DNA of 64,000 nt, from the NCBI RefSeq assembly GCF_900104775.1, contig NZ_FNSA01000003.1:1240001-1304000 (forward strand), read 5' to 3'. The notes under the pieces are model-generated. The model did not search any database and was not told where the DNA came from. It saw only the letters and a list, made by a program, of their open reading frames with translations. The stretch is from Tsukamurella tyrosinosolvens (GTDB lineage Bacteria; Actinomycetota; Actinomycetes; Mycobacteriales; Mycobacteriaceae). Position numbers and translations under genes: made by a program. Of this stretch, positions 45,679-55,136 are shown piece by piece. Within the stretch, counting starts at the first letter, position 1; each line of letters begins with the position of its first letter.

Positions 45679-45686
45679 CGGAACCC

Positions 45687-46283
45687 GTGACTTCCGTCGT
45701 CGACGCCGTCCGGGCGCACCTCGCCGAGCACTACGCGGGCCGCGGCTTCGCGCCACCCGCCTCGGCGTCGGTCACCTTCCTCGGGCTCGAGCCGATGACG
45801 ATCCAGCGGTGGGTCGGTGAGCCGCTCGTCGCGTTCGCCAGCGTCGGCTGCTCGCGCCACTCCATGACCGACCCCAACGCGCTGGTCACCGCCGAGGACG
45901 GGCCCCGCGCCGAGGTGATCCTGGAGCTGCGGCCCGCGGACGACGGGCCGGGCGCCGCCCTCGACGGCGTGCACCGCTCCCTCGCGATCCTCGCCGCCAC
46001 GCCCGCCGTCGAAGGGCTGGTGCTGGCGCCGGACGCGCTCGTCGACCTGAGCGCGCCGCTGTGGGCGGGGGCGCCGTTCACCGCGGTCCTACTGGGCGAA
46101 TCGGCCGTGCCCGACCTGGATCGCGCGGACGGCGAGCCGGTGCGGTTCCTGCGCGCGGACCCGATCACCGCCAACGAGGCCGCGTGGGTGCGGCTCAAGG
46201 GCGCCACCGCCCTGCGCGAGGCCTGGGAAGAGGCTGGCATCGACCCCGCCGACCCGGGCCGGCCCGCCGCGCGGGCGGTCTAG
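45687..46283 (+). CDS. Suppressor-of-fused-domain-like protein
   Basis: A 198-residue protein whose layout fits the bacterial SUFU family: FLGLEPMTIQRWVGEP and VGCSRHSMTDPNALVTAEDG in the N-half, and FLRADPITANEAAWVRLKGA followed by TALREAWEEAGID at the end. Bacterial SUFU proteins are often immunity-like or unknown. It starts with GTG 12 nt after lacI with a -10 inside that gap. The assignment is from motif style only. Confidence 0.65.
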   Translation: MTSVVDAVRAHLAEHYAGRGFAPPASASVTFLGLEPMTIQRWVGEPLVAFASVGCSRHSMTDPNALVTAEDGPRAEVILELRPADDGPGAALDGVHRSLAILAATPAVEGLVLAPDALVDLSAPLWAGAPFTAVLLGESAVPDLDRADGEPVRFLRADPITANEAAWVRLKGATALREAWEEAGIDPADPGRPAARAV

Positions 46284-46296
46284 TTCACGAATTCGC

Positions 46297-46344
46297 GTTC
46301 TGCGGGCCCGGACGTGCGTGGGGACACCTCCACCGCCGCAGAAC
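46297..46344. terminator. Weak inverted repeat between SUFU and corA genes
   Basis: GTTCTGCGG (46297-46305) and CCGCAGAAC (46336-46344) are 9-bp arms 30 nt apart between converging genes. It may act as a terminator but the loop is long. Confidence 0.35.
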
Positions 46345-46359
46345 TCGACATCGTGAGCG

Positions 46360-47445
46360 CTACAGCCACTTGATCTTGCGGAACACGACGAACAGGCCGA
46401 GACAGGCGACGAGCATGATCGCCAGCACGATGAAATAGCCGTACTGCCAGTGCAGCTCGGGCATGTTGTCGAAGTTCATGCCGTAGACGCCCGCGATCAT
46501 CGTGGGCACCGCGACCAGGCCGATGATGGCCGACATCTTGCGCATGTCCTCGTTCTGCTGCATCCCGATCTTCGCGACGGCCGCGTCGATGAGGGAGCTC
46601 AGCACGTCGTTGTAGGTCTCCACGTGGTCGGCGACCATCGCCTGATGATCGAGCACGTCGGAGAAGTAGCGCTGGATCTCGTGCGGGATGATGTCACTGA
46701 AGTCGCAGGTCAGACGCTTGAGTGCGTGGGAGAGCGGGTGGATGCCGCGGCGCAGTTCCACGATGTCGCGCTTGATCTGGTAGATCTCGTCGACCTCGGT
46801 GCGGGCGCCGGCGCGGAAGACGTCCTCCTCCACCCGGTCGATGTCGTCCTCGAGGAGGTCGGAGACCGCGACGTAGGTGTCCACCACGTGATCGGCGACG
46901 GCGTGCATCACCGCCGACGGCCCCAGCTTCAGCAGCTCCGGATTGGCCTCGAGGTTCCGGCGGACGCGGCGCAGGCTGCCGTGGTCGCCGTGCCGCACGG
47001 TGATCACGTGGTCGGGCCCGACGAGCACCATCACCTCGCCGGTCTCGACGATGCGCGCCATCGGGTCGGTGCGGTCGTGGCCCACGTAGTTCACGGTCTT
47101 GAGGATGAGGAAGAGCGTGTCGTCGAACCGGTCGACCTTGGGCCGGGTGTGCGTGACCAGTGTGTCCTCGACGGTCAGGGGGTGCAGGCCGAAGACGCGG
47201 GCCACCTCGTCCATCTGGTGCTGGTCGGGATCGAGCAGGCCCACCCAGACGTAGCCCTCGCCGCGGCGCCGGACCTCCTCGATCGCCTCGACGTAGCCGA
47301 ACCTGCCGGGCAGGCGCACCCCGTCGACGTAGACGCCACAGTCGACGACGGCGCGCGCGACCGGGACGGGGACGCGCGGCACGACCGCCTCGCGGACCTC
47401 GCGGCGGCCCGCGCCGGGCCGGGGCATGGACGGGATGGAGGGCAT
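46360..47445 (-). CDS. corA: Magnesium/cobalt transporter CorA
   Basis: A 361-residue CorA. The long cytoplasmic funnel (VWVGLLDPDQHQMDEVARVF, VFRAGARTEVDEIYQIKRDI) is followed by the pore segment with the signature VYGMNF and the second span IVLAIMLVACLGLFVVFRKI, with a basic tail. It moves Mg2+ (or Co2+) inward as a pentamer. Position after the sugar importer matches Rv1239c. A TACTAT -10 lies 8 nt before the ATG, so leaderless. The longer upstream frame overlaps the divergent lipoprotein gene and is shadow. Confidence 0.93.
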   Translation of the reverse strand: MPSIPSMPRPGAGRREVREAVVPRVPVPVARAVVDCGVYVDGVRLPGRFGYVEAIEEVRRRGEGYVWVGLLDPDQHQMDEVARVFGLHPLTVEDTLVTHTRPKVDRFDDTLFLILKTVNYVGHDRTDPMARIVETGEVMVLVGPDHVITVRHGDHGSLRRVRRNLEANPELLKLGPSAVMHAVADHVVDTYVAVSDLLEDDIDRVEEDVFRAGARTEVDEIYQIKRDIVELRRGIHPLSHALKRLTCDFSDIIPHEIQRYFSDVLDHQAMVADHVETYNDVLSSLIDAAVAKIGMQQNEDMRKMSAIIGLVAVPTMIAGVYGMNFDNMPELHWQYGYFIVLAIMLVACLGLFVVFRKIKWL

Positions 47446-47453
47446 GGCCCCAG

Positions 47454-47459
47454 ATAGTA
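47454..47459 (-). promoter_or_regulatory. -10 element of leaderless corA
   Basis: TACTAT on the minus strand lies 8 nt before the ATG at 47445, with no RBS. A similar AT-rich TAGAAA on the plus strand at 47497-47502 precedes the divergent lipoprotein gene. Confidence 0.5.
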
Positions 47460-47508
47460 GACCCGGGCCAGGCGGCCGGCCCGCGGCAACGCCGGGTAGA
47501 AAGTAGGC

Positions 47509-48414
47509 GTGAGAACTCGCACGTCCCGCCTCGCCGTCGCGGCCCTCGTCGCGCTGGCGGTCGCGGGCTGCTCCGACCCCGGCGACGCCGCCGACCTGGG
47601 CCCGCGCACCGCGCCAGGCACCGTCACCGTCGGCTCGTCGGGGAGCGCCGCCTCGAAGGTGGAGGCCCTGATCTACGCCGGCGCGCTGCGGATGGCCGGC
47701 ACGCCGGTCGAGACGCGACTCGGGCTCGGGCCGGGGGACGACGCGGCGGTCGCCGCCGTCGAGCGGGGCGACATCACCGTCGCGCCCGCGCTGACCGGCG
47801 CCCTGTGGGATCGCTACCGGCCGGGCGCCGCCCAGCCGACGAAGGCGAAGGAAGAGGAGTCCGAGAATCCGCGGGCGCAGTGGGACGCGCAGTTCGTCGC
47901 GCTCAGCGCGGTCCTCCCCGAGGGGCTCGGCCTGGGCGACCCGACGCTCGCGCTCGATCAGCCGATGCTGTTCGCGCCCAAGGACGCGCCGTCCGCGACG
48001 CTCCGGGGCTGCGAGGGCCTCTCCGGCGCTGTCGCGGTGCCGGCGGGGTCGCCGTCGGACCTCCGCGCCCGCTACGGCTGCGCGACGGGGCCGGTCGTGC
48101 CGGTCGCCGACGAGGCCGCCGCCGCGCGCGCCGTCCGGGACGGGCGCGCCGCACTGGCGCAGCTCGGCACCCTCTCGGCCGCGGCGAAGGACCTCGTCCA
48201 GGTGGCCGATCCCGACGGTGCCGTCCCCTCGCGGGCCGTCGTGCCGCTGGTGCGGCGCGACGGGCTGACGGTGGCGCAGACGAAGCGGCTGTCCGCGGTC
48301 GCCGGGGAGCTCACCACGGCGGATCTGGCGGAGATGGTCGCGCGGGTCGAGTCGGGGGAGCGGACGCCCGAGCAGGCGGCCGGCGATTGGGCCGCCGAGC
48401 ACACGCTGAAGTAG
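47509..48414 (+). CDS. Glycine betaine/osmoprotectant-binding-like lipoprotein, orphan
   Basis: A 301-residue lipoprotein (signal ending AVAGC, Cys21) with the type-II substrate-binding layout of OpuAC/OsmF-like proteins: TVTVGSSGSAASKVEALIYA near the N-terminus, ITVAPALTGALWDRYRPGAA and VPLVRRDGLTVAQTKRLSAV. The aromatic cage of betaine binders is not obvious. No permease or ATPase gene is adjacent, so the protein either serves a transporter encoded elsewhere or has another role. A GTG start follows TAGAAA at 6 nt. A 20-bp hairpin ends the gene. Confidence 0.75.
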   Translation: MRTRTSRLAVAALVALAVAGCSDPGDAADLGPRTAPGTVTVGSSGSAASKVEALIYAGALRMAGTPVETRLGLGPGDDAAVAAVERGDITVAPALTGALWDRYRPGAAQPTKAKEEESENPRAQWDAQFVALSAVLPEGLGLGDPTLALDQPMLFAPKDAPSATLRGCEGLSGAVAVPAGSPSDLRARYGCATGPVVPVADEAAAARAVRDGRAALAQLGTLSAAAKDLVQVADPDGAVPSRAVVPLVRRDGLTVAQTKRLSAVAGELTTADLAEMVARVESGERTPEQAAGDWAAEHTLK

Positions 48415-48417
48415 CGA

Positions 48418-48463
48418 CGCGACGAGGGCGGGGTACCGCCGCCGGTACCCCGCCCTCGTCGCG
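48418..48463. terminator. Strong bidirectional terminator, 20-bp stem
   Basis: CGCGACGAGGGCGGGGTACC (48418-48437) and GGTACCCCGCCCTCGTCGCG (48444-48463) form a perfect 20-bp stem with a 6-nt loop between converging genes that end at 48414 and 48472. Confidence 0.85.
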
Positions 48464-48471
48464 CGAGTGCG

Positions 48472-49299
48472 CTAGATGCGCTTGTTGAGCTGCTTGTCGA
48501 CGAGAGCGTTGACCCGCTCGTACGCGGAGCCGCCGAGCCGGACGAGCACGTCGATGATCTTCGCGTCGGCGCCGACGAGCACGCGGCCGCGGTTCTTCTT
48601 GACCCCGTTGAGGATCGTGCGCGCCGCGTCGTCGGCCTCGGTGCGGGCGAGGTACTTGTCGAAGAGCTCGGCGGAGGCGGACTGGTCCTTGCCCTCGGCG
48701 ACGGTGGCGTTGCGCGCGATCGCGGTCTTGATGCCGCCGGGGTGCACGCAGGTCACGCCCACGTTGTGGTCGCTGGAGAGCATCTCGATGCGGAGGGCCT
48801 CCGTGAAGCCGCGTACGCCGAACTTGGCGGCGTTGTAGGCGCTCTGGCCGCCGACCGAGAGCAGGCCGAACAGCGAGCTGGTGTTGACGATGTGCGCGTC
48901 GCCGGAGGCGATGAGGTGCGGCAGGAACGCCTTGGTGCCGTTCACGACGCCCCAGAAGTCGATGTCCATGACCCGGTCGTAGTCCTTGAAGGACGTGGTC
49001 TCGACGGGCTCGTGGTGCGCGATGCCGGCGTTGTTGAACAGGAGGTTGACGGTGCCGTAGTGCTCGACCACGTCGTCGGCGTAGGCGAGGAGCTGCTCGC
49101 GCTCGCCGACGTTGACCACCTTGGTGTGCACCTCGGCGCCGCGCGCGCGGGCCAGCTCGGCGGTCTGCTCGAGGCCGGTGGGGTCGTAGTCGCACAGGGA
49201 GAGCTTCGCGCCCTCATCGGCGAGCTGGAGTGCCAGCTCGCGGCCCATGCCGGAGGCGGCTCCGGTGACGACGGCGACCTTGCCGCGGAAACTCTTCAT
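48472..49299 (-). CDS. SDR-family oxidoreductase (Rv1245c-like)
   Basis: A 275-residue classical SDR: VVTGAASGMGRELALQLADE (cofactor loop), NNAG (LLFNNAGIAHHEPVE), the catalytic Ser in NTSSLFGLLS and YNAAK near residue 156. It corresponds to Rv1245c by position between the sugar/corA block and kgd. GAGGG is 9-10 nt before the ATG at 49299; ATG at 49308 is too close to it. It diverges from a TetR regulator. The minus-strand promoter is TTGACA (49391-49396) and TACTGT (49367-49372), spaced 18 nt. Confidence 0.88.
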   Translation of the reverse strand: MKSFRGKVAVVTGAASGMGRELALQLADEGAKLSLCDYDPTGLEQTAELARARGAEVHTKVVNVGEREQLLAYADDVVEHYGTVNLLFNNAGIAHHEPVETTSFKDYDRVMDIDFWGVVNGTKAFLPHLIASGDAHIVNTSSLFGLLSVGGQSAYNAAKFGVRGFTEALRIEMLSSDHNVGVTCVHPGGIKTAIARNATVAEGKDQSASAELFDKYLARTEADDAARTILNGVKKNRGRVLVGADAKIIDVLVRLGGSAYERVNALVDKQLNKRI

Positions 49300-49366
49300 G
49301 CTGTTCATCCCTCACGATGTCCTGGCCGGGCGGCTGCGATGCGCCGCCGAGCGGCGTACTTACTCG

Positions 49367-49422
49367 ACAGTAGGGTCGGGAAGCGAGGTCTGTCAACGAC
49401 CTATTGAGTATGATTCAGTAGG
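49367..49422. promoter_or_regulatory. SDR-tetR divergent promoters with TetR operator
   Basis: Minus strand: consensus -35 TTGACA (49391-49396) and -10 TACTGT (49367-49372), 18-nt spacer, for the SDR gene. Plus strand: TATGAT (49409-49414) 7 nt before the TetR GTG. The imperfect 23-bp dyad 49400-49422 (CCTATTGA arm and TTCAGTAGG arm) covers that -10 and the first base of the start codon. The half-site CCTACTG recurs over the SDR -10 on the minus strand. Confidence 0.65.
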
Positions 49423-50081
49423 TGACCAGAAAGTCCGTCGCCGCAGCGGTGGGGCGCAAGCGCACCCGGCTCAGCCCCCAGGCCCGGCGCCAGCAGTTCA
49501 TCGACCTGGGCCTGCTCAGTCTGAAGCACCAGGCGCTCGAGCAGGTGTCCATCGAGGACATCGCGAGCCAGGCGGGTGTCTCCGCGGGCCTGTTGTTCCA
49601 CTACTTCGACTCCAAGCTCGACTTCCAGGTCGCGCTCGTCGAGGAGCAGGCGCGGATCGTCGGGGAGGTCGCCACCCCCGACCGCGACCCCGAGGACATC
49701 ACCGACGTGATGCCGATCCTCAGCGCCACGCTGGGCACCTACGTGGACCACATCATGCAGAATCGGCAGTCCCTGCTGCCGATGCTCGCGGGCGTCAGCT
49801 GGTCCGAGCCGCGGATCCGGACCGCTGTGAAGTCCGTGCGCGAGCAGATCGTCGACCATTTCGTGAGCCAGGCCGAGAACATCGGCATCGAGCGCTCGCC
49901 CCGGTTCGTGCTCGCCGTGCACGGCTGGATCGCCGTCGTCGAGGAGACCCTCGTGCAGTGGCTCGACGAGAACGCGGGCTTCGCCGCGATGACCCGCGAC
50001 GAGGTCGTCGAGCACCTCGCCACCATGTTCGTGGGGATGGCGGGGGCGGTCGGGCTCGATCTCACGTCGGGCGCGGCCTGA
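49422..50081 (+). CDS. TetR-family regulator divergent from SDR
   Basis: A 219-residue regulator. HTH: RRQQFIDLGLLSLKHQALEQ then VSIEDIASQAGVSAGLLFHY and FDSKLDF. The C-domain is helical with a hydrophobic pocket. Its GTG is 7 nt after a -10, so translation is leaderless, and its operator dyad overlaps that -10, giving autorepression and probably control of the SDR gene. Confidence 0.87.
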   Translation: MTRKSVAAAVGRKRTRLSPQARRQQFIDLGLLSLKHQALEQVSIEDIASQAGVSAGLLFHYFDSKLDFQVALVEEQARIVGEVATPDRDPEDITDVMPILSATLGTYVDHIMQNRQSLLPMLAGVSWSEPRIRTAVKSVREQIVDHFVSQAENIGIERSPRFVLAVHGWIAVVEETLVQWLDENAGFAAMTRDEVVEHLATMFVGMAGAVGLDLTSGAA

Positions 50082-50351
50082 CGGTGCGCGTCGGGCCTGG
50101 GCCTGGGCCTCGGCTGAGTGTGCGTGGGCCGGGCCGGGTGGGGGCGACACCGCTCGCTTAGACGTCACTCCCTCGCCTAGCGGCTCGGGCGCTCCGATGC
50201 GCTCGACGGTGTCGCCCCCATCCGCCCCTCCTTCGGTGGCCGACTCGCCTTTGGTGCCGATCCTGCGCACGTTCCGTGCGCGCACCGTCGGAACAACGAG
50301 AAGGGCCGGTCCTCCCGAAGGAGGACCGGCCCTTGTCGATGGCTCAGCGGA
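50082..50351. other. 270-nt gap between tetR and kgd ends
   Basis: The gap holds three tandem copies of GGGCCT (50093-50110), a low-complexity stretch to about 50270 with no convincing gene, and the kgd terminator at 50301-50334. Confidence 0.5.
50301..50334 (-). terminator. kgd terminator with UUCG tetraloop
   Basis: AAGGGCCGGTCCTCC (50301-50315) and GGAGGACCGGCCCTT (50320-50334) form a 15-bp perfect stem. Read on the kgd strand the loop is TTCG, the very stable UUCG tetraloop. It is 17 nt past the kgd stop. Confidence 0.85.
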
Positions 50352-53300
50352 TCAGAGGACGAAGGCCTCGTCGATGATCTGGGCCTGCTCCACGGCGTGC
50401 ACCTTGGACGAGCCCGAGCACGGGGCCGACATGGCGCGACGCGAGACGCGCTTGATGCCGACCAGGCGGTCGTCGAGCTCCGGCAGGGCGAGGCCGAAGA
50501 ACGGCCAGGCGCCCTGGTTGGCCGGCTCCTCCTGGACCCAGCGCACGTCCGTGGCGTTGGGGTACAGGTCGAGCGTGGCCGGCAGGCGACGCGAGGGGAG
50601 CGGGTACAGCTGCTCCATGCGGACGATCGCGACGTCGTCGCGGCCGTCCTTCTTCCGGCGTGCCTCCAGCTCGTAGTAGAGCTTGCCGGACACGAGCAGC
50701 AGCTTGGTGACCTTGCTGCGGTCGCCGCCCTCCACCTCGAACGCGGGGTCGTCGATGACCGAGCGGAACTTGCCGCTCGTGAAGTCCTCGACGGGGCTGA
50801 CGGCGGCCTTGTTGCGCAGCATCGACTTCGGCGTCGCGACCACCATCGGGCGACGCACGCCGTCGAGGGCGTGCCGGCGCAGCAGGTGGAAGTACGAGGC
50901 CGGCGTCGACGGCATCGCGACCGTCATCGAGCCCTCGGCGCACAGCTGCAGGAAGCGCTCGATGCGGGCCGACGTGTGGTCCGGACCCTGGCCCTCGTGG
51001 CCGTGCGGGAGCAGCAGCGTCACGCCCGACGTCTGGCCCCACTTGGCCTCGCCCGAGCTGATGAACTCGTCGATGATCGACTGCGCGCCGTTGACGAAGT
51101 CGCCGAACTGCGCCTCCCAGCACACCAGCGCGGACGCGTCGGCCACGGAGTAGCCGTACTCGAAGCCCAGGCCCGCGAACTCGGTGAGCGCGGAGTCCAG
51201 CACCTCGAACCGCCCGGGCGACGGGCTCCCGTCGGGACCGAGATGCTCGAGCGGGGTGTACTCCGCGCCCGACTGGCGGTCGATGAGCACCGCGTGGCGC
51301 TGCGTGAACGTGCCGCGGCGGCTGTCCTGGCCGGCGAGGCGGACCGTGCGGCCCTCCTCGAGCAGGGTGCCGAACGCGAGGAGCTCGCCGAAGGCCCAGT
51401 CGATGCCGCCGTCGCGCGACATCTCGAAGCGGCGCTTGACCACCGGGGCCACGCGCGGGTGCACGGTGAAGCCCTCGGGGACGTTGGCGTACGCGTCGCC
51501 CACGCGCTGGATCTGCTCCAGCGGCACCGCGGTCACGAGCGAGCTCGGCAGCGGCTGATCGGCGATGATCGACGGCGCGGGCTCGGCCTGGAACTTCTCG
51601 AGCTCCTTGACCTCGTTGAAGACCCGCTCCAGCTGGCCCTGGTAGTCGCGCAGCGCGTCCTCGGCCTCCTTGGTCGAGATGTCGCCACGACCGATGAGGG
51701 CCTCGGTGTAGGACTTGCGGACACCGCGCTTGGTGTCGATCACGTCGTACATGCCGGGCTGGGTCATCGACGGGTCGTCGCCCTCGTTGTGGCCGCGGCG
51801 GCGGTAGCAGACGAGGTCGATGACGACGTCCTTGTCGAACTTCTCGCGGAAGTCGACGGCCAGCTTGGCCACCCACACGCATGCCTCGGGGTCGTCGCCG
51901 TTGACGTGGAAGATCGGCGCGCCGATCATCTTCGCGACGTCGGTGCAGTACTTCGAGCTGCGCGAGTTCTCCGGCGAGGTGGTGAAGCCCACCTGGTTGT
52001 TGACCACGATGTGGATCGTGCCGCCGTTGGAGAAGCCCGGCAGGTTCGCCATGTTCAGCGTCTCCGCCACGACGCCCTGGCCCGCGAAGGCGGCGTCGCC
52101 GTGCAGCATGAGCGGCATGATCGGGTGCTCGCCCTCGGGCGGGTTCTTCATGTCCTGCTTCGCGTGCACGATGCCCTCGAGCACCGGGTCGACCGCCTCG
52201 AGGTGCGAGGGGTTGGCGACCAGCGAGACCGTGATCTCGTTCTCGCCGAACATCTGGTAGTACTTGCCCTCGGCGCCGAGGTGGTACTTCACGTCGCCGG
52301 AGCCGTGCGCCTGCGACGGGTTCAGGTTGCCCTCGAACTCGGTGAAGATCTTGCTGTACGGCTTGCCGACGATGTTGGCCAGCACGTTGAGGCGGCCGCG
52401 GTGCGGCATGCCGATGACGACCTCGTCGAGCTCGTGCTCGGCCGCCTGGTCGAGCACCGCGTCCATCATCGGGATGACCGACTCGGCGCCCTCGAGCGAG
52501 AAGCGCTTCTGGCCGACGTACTTGGTCTGCAGGAAGGTCTCGAAGGCCTCGGCCGCGTTGAGCTTGCTGAGGATGTACTTCTGCTCGGCGACGGTGGGCT
52601 TGATGTCCTTCGTCTCCACGCGCTCCTGCAGCCACTTCTGCTGCTCGGGCTCGAGGATGTGCGCGTACTCGATGCCGACGTGCCGGCAGTACGCGTCGCG
52701 CAGGACCGAGAGCACCTTGCGCAGCTTGAGCCGCTCGGCGCCGTGGAAGCCGCCGACGTTGAACGTGCGGTCCAGATCCCAGAGGGTGAGCTCGTAGGTG
52801 AGGACGTTCAGGTCGGGGTGCGACTCGAGGCTCTCGTTGTTGTAGCGCAGCGGGTCGACGTCGGCCATGAGGTGGCCGCGCGCCCGGTAGGCCGCGATGA
52901 GCTCGAGGACGCGGGCGTCCTTGTCGATGCCGTGGGCGGGGATGTCCTGCCGCCAGCGGATCGGCTCGTACGGCACGTGCATCGTGCGGAAGATGTCGTC
53001 CCAGAAGTCGTCGCTCAGCGTGAGCTCGTGGACGTACCGCAGGAAGTCGCCGGACTCGGCGCCCTGGATGATGCGGTGGTCGTAGGTCGAGGTCAGCGTG
53101 GTGAGCTTGCCGACGGCGAGCTCGGCGATCTTCTCGTCGCTCGCGCCCTGGAACTCGGCGGGGTACTCCATGGCACCGACGCCGATGATCGCGCCCTGGC
53201 CGACCATCAGGCGGGGCACGGAGTGCACGGTGCCGATGCCGCCGGGGTTGGTCAACGAGATCGTGACGCCGGCGAAGTCCTCGGCGCCGAGCTTGCCGGT

Positions 53301-54101
53301 GCGGGCGCGACGAACGATGTCCTCGTACGCGGCCACGAACTGGCCGAAGTCCATCGTCTCGGCTTCCTTGACGCCCGCGACCACGAGGCTGCGGCTGCCG
53401 TTCTTGCCGACCAGGTCGATGGCGATGCCGAGGTTCACGTGCGGCGGGGTCACCGCGTTCGGCTTGCCGTCGACCTCGGCGAAGTGCCGGTTCATGTTGG
53501 GGAAGGCCTTGACGCCCTGCACCAGGGCGTAGCCCAGGATGTGCGTGAAGCTGATCTTGCCGCCGCGGGTGCGCGCGAGGTGGTTGTTGATGACCACGCG
53601 GTTGTCGAACATCACCTTCACCGGCATCGAGCGCACCGACGTCGCGGTCGGCACCTCGCGGCTGGCGTTCATGTTCTTGACCACCGCGTTCGCGGCGCCG
53701 CGGAGCACGGTGCGCTCCTCCTCGGCCGGGAACGAGGCGGGGGCCGGGGCCTTGGGGGCCGGCGCGGGCTTCGCGGGCGACGACGGTGCCGGGGTCACCG
53801 GGGTGGACGGCGCGGGGGTCAGCGTGGTGTCGGCCGTCTTCGGGGCCTTCGCAGCGGGGGTGGCCGCGGGCGCGGCGGGCTGCGCCGGTGCCTGCGCGGC
53901 GGGGGCCGCTGCGGCGGGGGCGGCCGCGGGGGCCGCGCCGTTACTCGCCGCGCTGCTGCCCTCCGCAGCTCCCGGGGTGTACTTCGAGAGGAATTCGTGC
54001 CAGCTCGGGTCGACCGAATTAGGGTCGGCCTTGAACCGCTCGTACATCTCCTCGACCAGCCACTCGTTTTGGCCGAAATCCGATACAGAACTGCTGCTCA
54101 C
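50352..54101 (-). CDS. kgd: Multifunctional 2-oxoglutarate enzyme Kgd (2-oxoglutarate dehydrogenase E1 / decarboxylase)
   Basis: A 1249-residue fused E1/E2-type protein. Residues 1-40 are the [20 protein letters not shown] lead, about 41-115 an Ala/Pro linker, about 115-360 an E2-like acyltransferase domain ([17 protein letters not shown]), and about 400-1249 the thiamine-diphosphate E1 ([40 protein letters not shown]). It does 2-oxoglutarate decarboxylation, E1/E2 work in the dehydrogenase complex and carboligation. In M. tuberculosis (Rv1248c) it is inhibited by GarA and activated by acetyl-CoA. GTG start with a GAGG ahead. Confidence 0.96.
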   Translation of the reverse strand: MSSSSVSDFGQNEWLVEEMYERFKADPNSVDPSWHEFLSKYTPGAAEGSSAASNGAAPAAAPAAAAPAAQAPAQPAAPAATPAAKAPKTADTTLTPAPSTPVTPAPSSPAKPAPAPKAPAPASFPAEEERTVLRGAANAVVKNMNASREVPTATSVRSMPVKVMFDNRVVINNHLARTRGGKISFTHILGYALVQGVKAFPNMNRHFAEVDGKPNAVTPPHVNLGIAIDLVGKNGSRSLVVAGVKEAETMDFGQFVAAYEDIVRRARTGKLGAEDFAGVTISLTNPGGIGTVHSVPRLMVGQGAIIGVGAMEYPAEFQGASDEKIAELAVGKLTTLTSTYDHRIIQGAESGDFLRYVHELTLSDDFWDDIFRTMHVPYEPIRWRQDIPAHGIDKDARVLELIAAYRARGHLMADVDPLRYNNESLESHPDLNVLTYELTLWDLDRTFNVGGFHGAERLKLRKVLSVLRDAYCRHVGIEYAHILEPEQQKWLQERVETKDIKPTVAEQKYILSKLNAAEAFETFLQTKYVGQKRFSLEGAESVIPMMDAVLDQAAEHELDEVVIGMPHRGRLNVLANIVGKPYSKIFTEFEGNLNPSQAHGSGDVKYHLGAEGKYYQMFGENEITVSLVANPSHLEAVDPVLEGIVHAKQDMKNPPEGEHPIMPLMLHGDAAFAGQGVVAETLNMANLPGFSNGGTIHIVVNNQVGFTTSPENSRSSKYCTDVAKMIGAPIFHVNGDDPEACVWVAKLAVDFREKFDKDVVIDLVCYRRRGHNEGDDPSMTQPGMYDVIDTKRGVRKSYTEALIGRGDISTKEAEDALRDYQGQLERVFNEVKELEKFQAEPAPSIIADQPLPSSLVTAVPLEQIQRVGDAYANVPEGFTVHPRVAPVVKRRFEMSRDGGIDWAFGELLAFGTLLEEGRTVRLAGQDSRRGTFTQRHAVLIDRQSGAEYTPLEHLGPDGSPSPGRFEVLDSALTEFAGLGFEYGYSVADASALVCWEAQFGDFVNGAQSIIDEFISSGEAKWGQTSGVTLLLPHGHEGQGPDHTSARIERFLQLCAEGSMTVAMPSTPASYFHLLRRHALDGVRRPMVVATPKSMLRNKAAVSPVEDFTSGKFRSVIDDPAFEVEGGDRSKVTKLLLVSGKLYYELEARRKKDGRDDVAIVRMEQLYPLPSRRLPATLDLYPNATDVRWVQEEPANQGAWPFFGLALPELDDRLVGIKRVSRRAMSAPCSGSSKVHAVEQAQIIDEAFVL

Positions 54102-54238
54102 GGCAGGTCCTCGCCTCGATTCATCATCGTCGTATCAAGCGCGCGCCGCACTGGATCGCAGAGGGCGCAGGTCCGCGCGGTCCAGGGTAGTCCACCACGG
54201 AAAACCTGTGTCGGTTACTCCCGTTCCCCGGCCCCGGA

Positions 54239-55018
54239 TCACTCGGTGCCGGGACCCGGCAGACCGCGCGCGGAACCGTCGGTCGCGGAGCCCTCGACCA
54301 CCCGCAGGTGGGCGGTGGGCCAGGTGGTGGGGACGGGGCCGAAGGCCGCCCGGGAGTTCTTGATCACGCCCTTGCCCAGGACGCGGTTGCCGCCGGCGCC
54401 CACCACCGCGCCGATCCCCGCGGGGAGCAGCTTGCCGAGGATCAGCGGCGACTTCTTCGCCAGGAACCGTCGGCTGAACATCTTCATCAGCTGCTTGTTC
54501 AGGTTGCCCAGCCCGGGGAGCTGCGTCGGGTTCTTCTTGAGGTTCATCAGCGAGGCGTTCTTGGCGCCGACGGTCGCACGCAGCGCGCCGAGGCCCGCCT
54601 CGCCGAGGACGGCGGTGAGCACCAGCGCCTTGCGCAGTTCCCGGTCCTCGGGGGAGATCCCGTACACCTCGGCGACGGCCAGGGCGTACAACGCCGAGGC
54701 CTCCATGAAGACCACGGTCTCGGCGCCGATGGTGCCGATCGCGGCCAGGGTGCCGACGCCCGGGACGGCGGCGGTGGCGCCGGCCGCGCCGCCCGTACCG
54801 GTCACGGTCAGCAGGTAGCGCTTCTCGAGCCGCTCGATGATCTGCGACGGCGTCTCGTCGGGGTGGTCGGCGCGCAGGCTCGCGACGTACTTCGCGACGG
54901 CGGGCGCCTGCAGGCGGGCGGCGCGGTCGATGACGGAGCCCAGGACGCCGCCCCCGCCGTGCTGGACGGCGGGGAGGTCGGGCTGATCGGGCTGGATGCG
55001 CGCGGGCTTGTTCGCCAT
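54239..55018 (-). CDS. Conserved membrane protein upstream of kgd (Rv1249c-like)
   Basis: A 259-residue protein. After a 60-residue N-terminus (APAVAKYVASLRADHPDETP) come small-residue-rich hydrophobic stretches (GTGGAAGATAAVPGVGTLAA and IGTIGAETVVFMEASALYAL) and later LPAGIGAVVGAGGNRVLGKG, glycine-zipper-like membrane elements in EcsC/DUF697 style. Length and place before kgd fit Rv1249c, a membrane protein of unknown function. GGAGGACACC precedes the ATG. The gap to kgd is 137 nt. Confidence 0.75.
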   Translation of the reverse strand: MANKPARIQPDQPDLPAVQHGGGGVLGSVIDRAARLQAPAVAKYVASLRADHPDETPSQIIERLEKRYLLTVTGTGGAAGATAAVPGVGTLAAIGTIGAETVVFMEASALYALAVAEVYGISPEDRELRKALVLTAVLGEAGLGALRATVGAKNASLMNLKKNPTQLPGLGNLNKQLMKMFSRRFLAKKSPLILGKLLPAGIGAVVGAGGNRVLGKGVIKNSRAAFGPVPTTWPTAHLRVVEGSATDGSARGLPGPGTE

Positions 55019-55122
55019 GGTGTCCTCCGTCGGAAGCGATCCTGGTGACCTTTCACCCCATCTAACCCCCGACGACCCCCGGAAAGTTCCCGACCGGCGC
55101 ACCGGGCCGCACCCCGCCCGCG

Positions 55123-55128
55123 TACCGT
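55123..55128 (+). promoter_or_regulatory. -10 element of leaderless thioesterase gene
   Basis: TACCGT lies 8 nt before the GTG at 55137 and no RBS is visible. Confidence 0.4.
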
Positions 55129-55136
55129 CGGAGACC

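Noticed and set aside
50093-50110. Triple GGGCCT repeat as a mobile or regulatory element
   Set aside because: Three short units in a GC-rich gap are best seen as slippage; no flanking repeats or gene.
50397-54818. A 1473-codon frame on the plus strand opposite kgd
   Set aside because: It is the mirror of the kgd reading frame, with a Leu/Val/Gly/His-biased composition and no domain. Kgd is certain.
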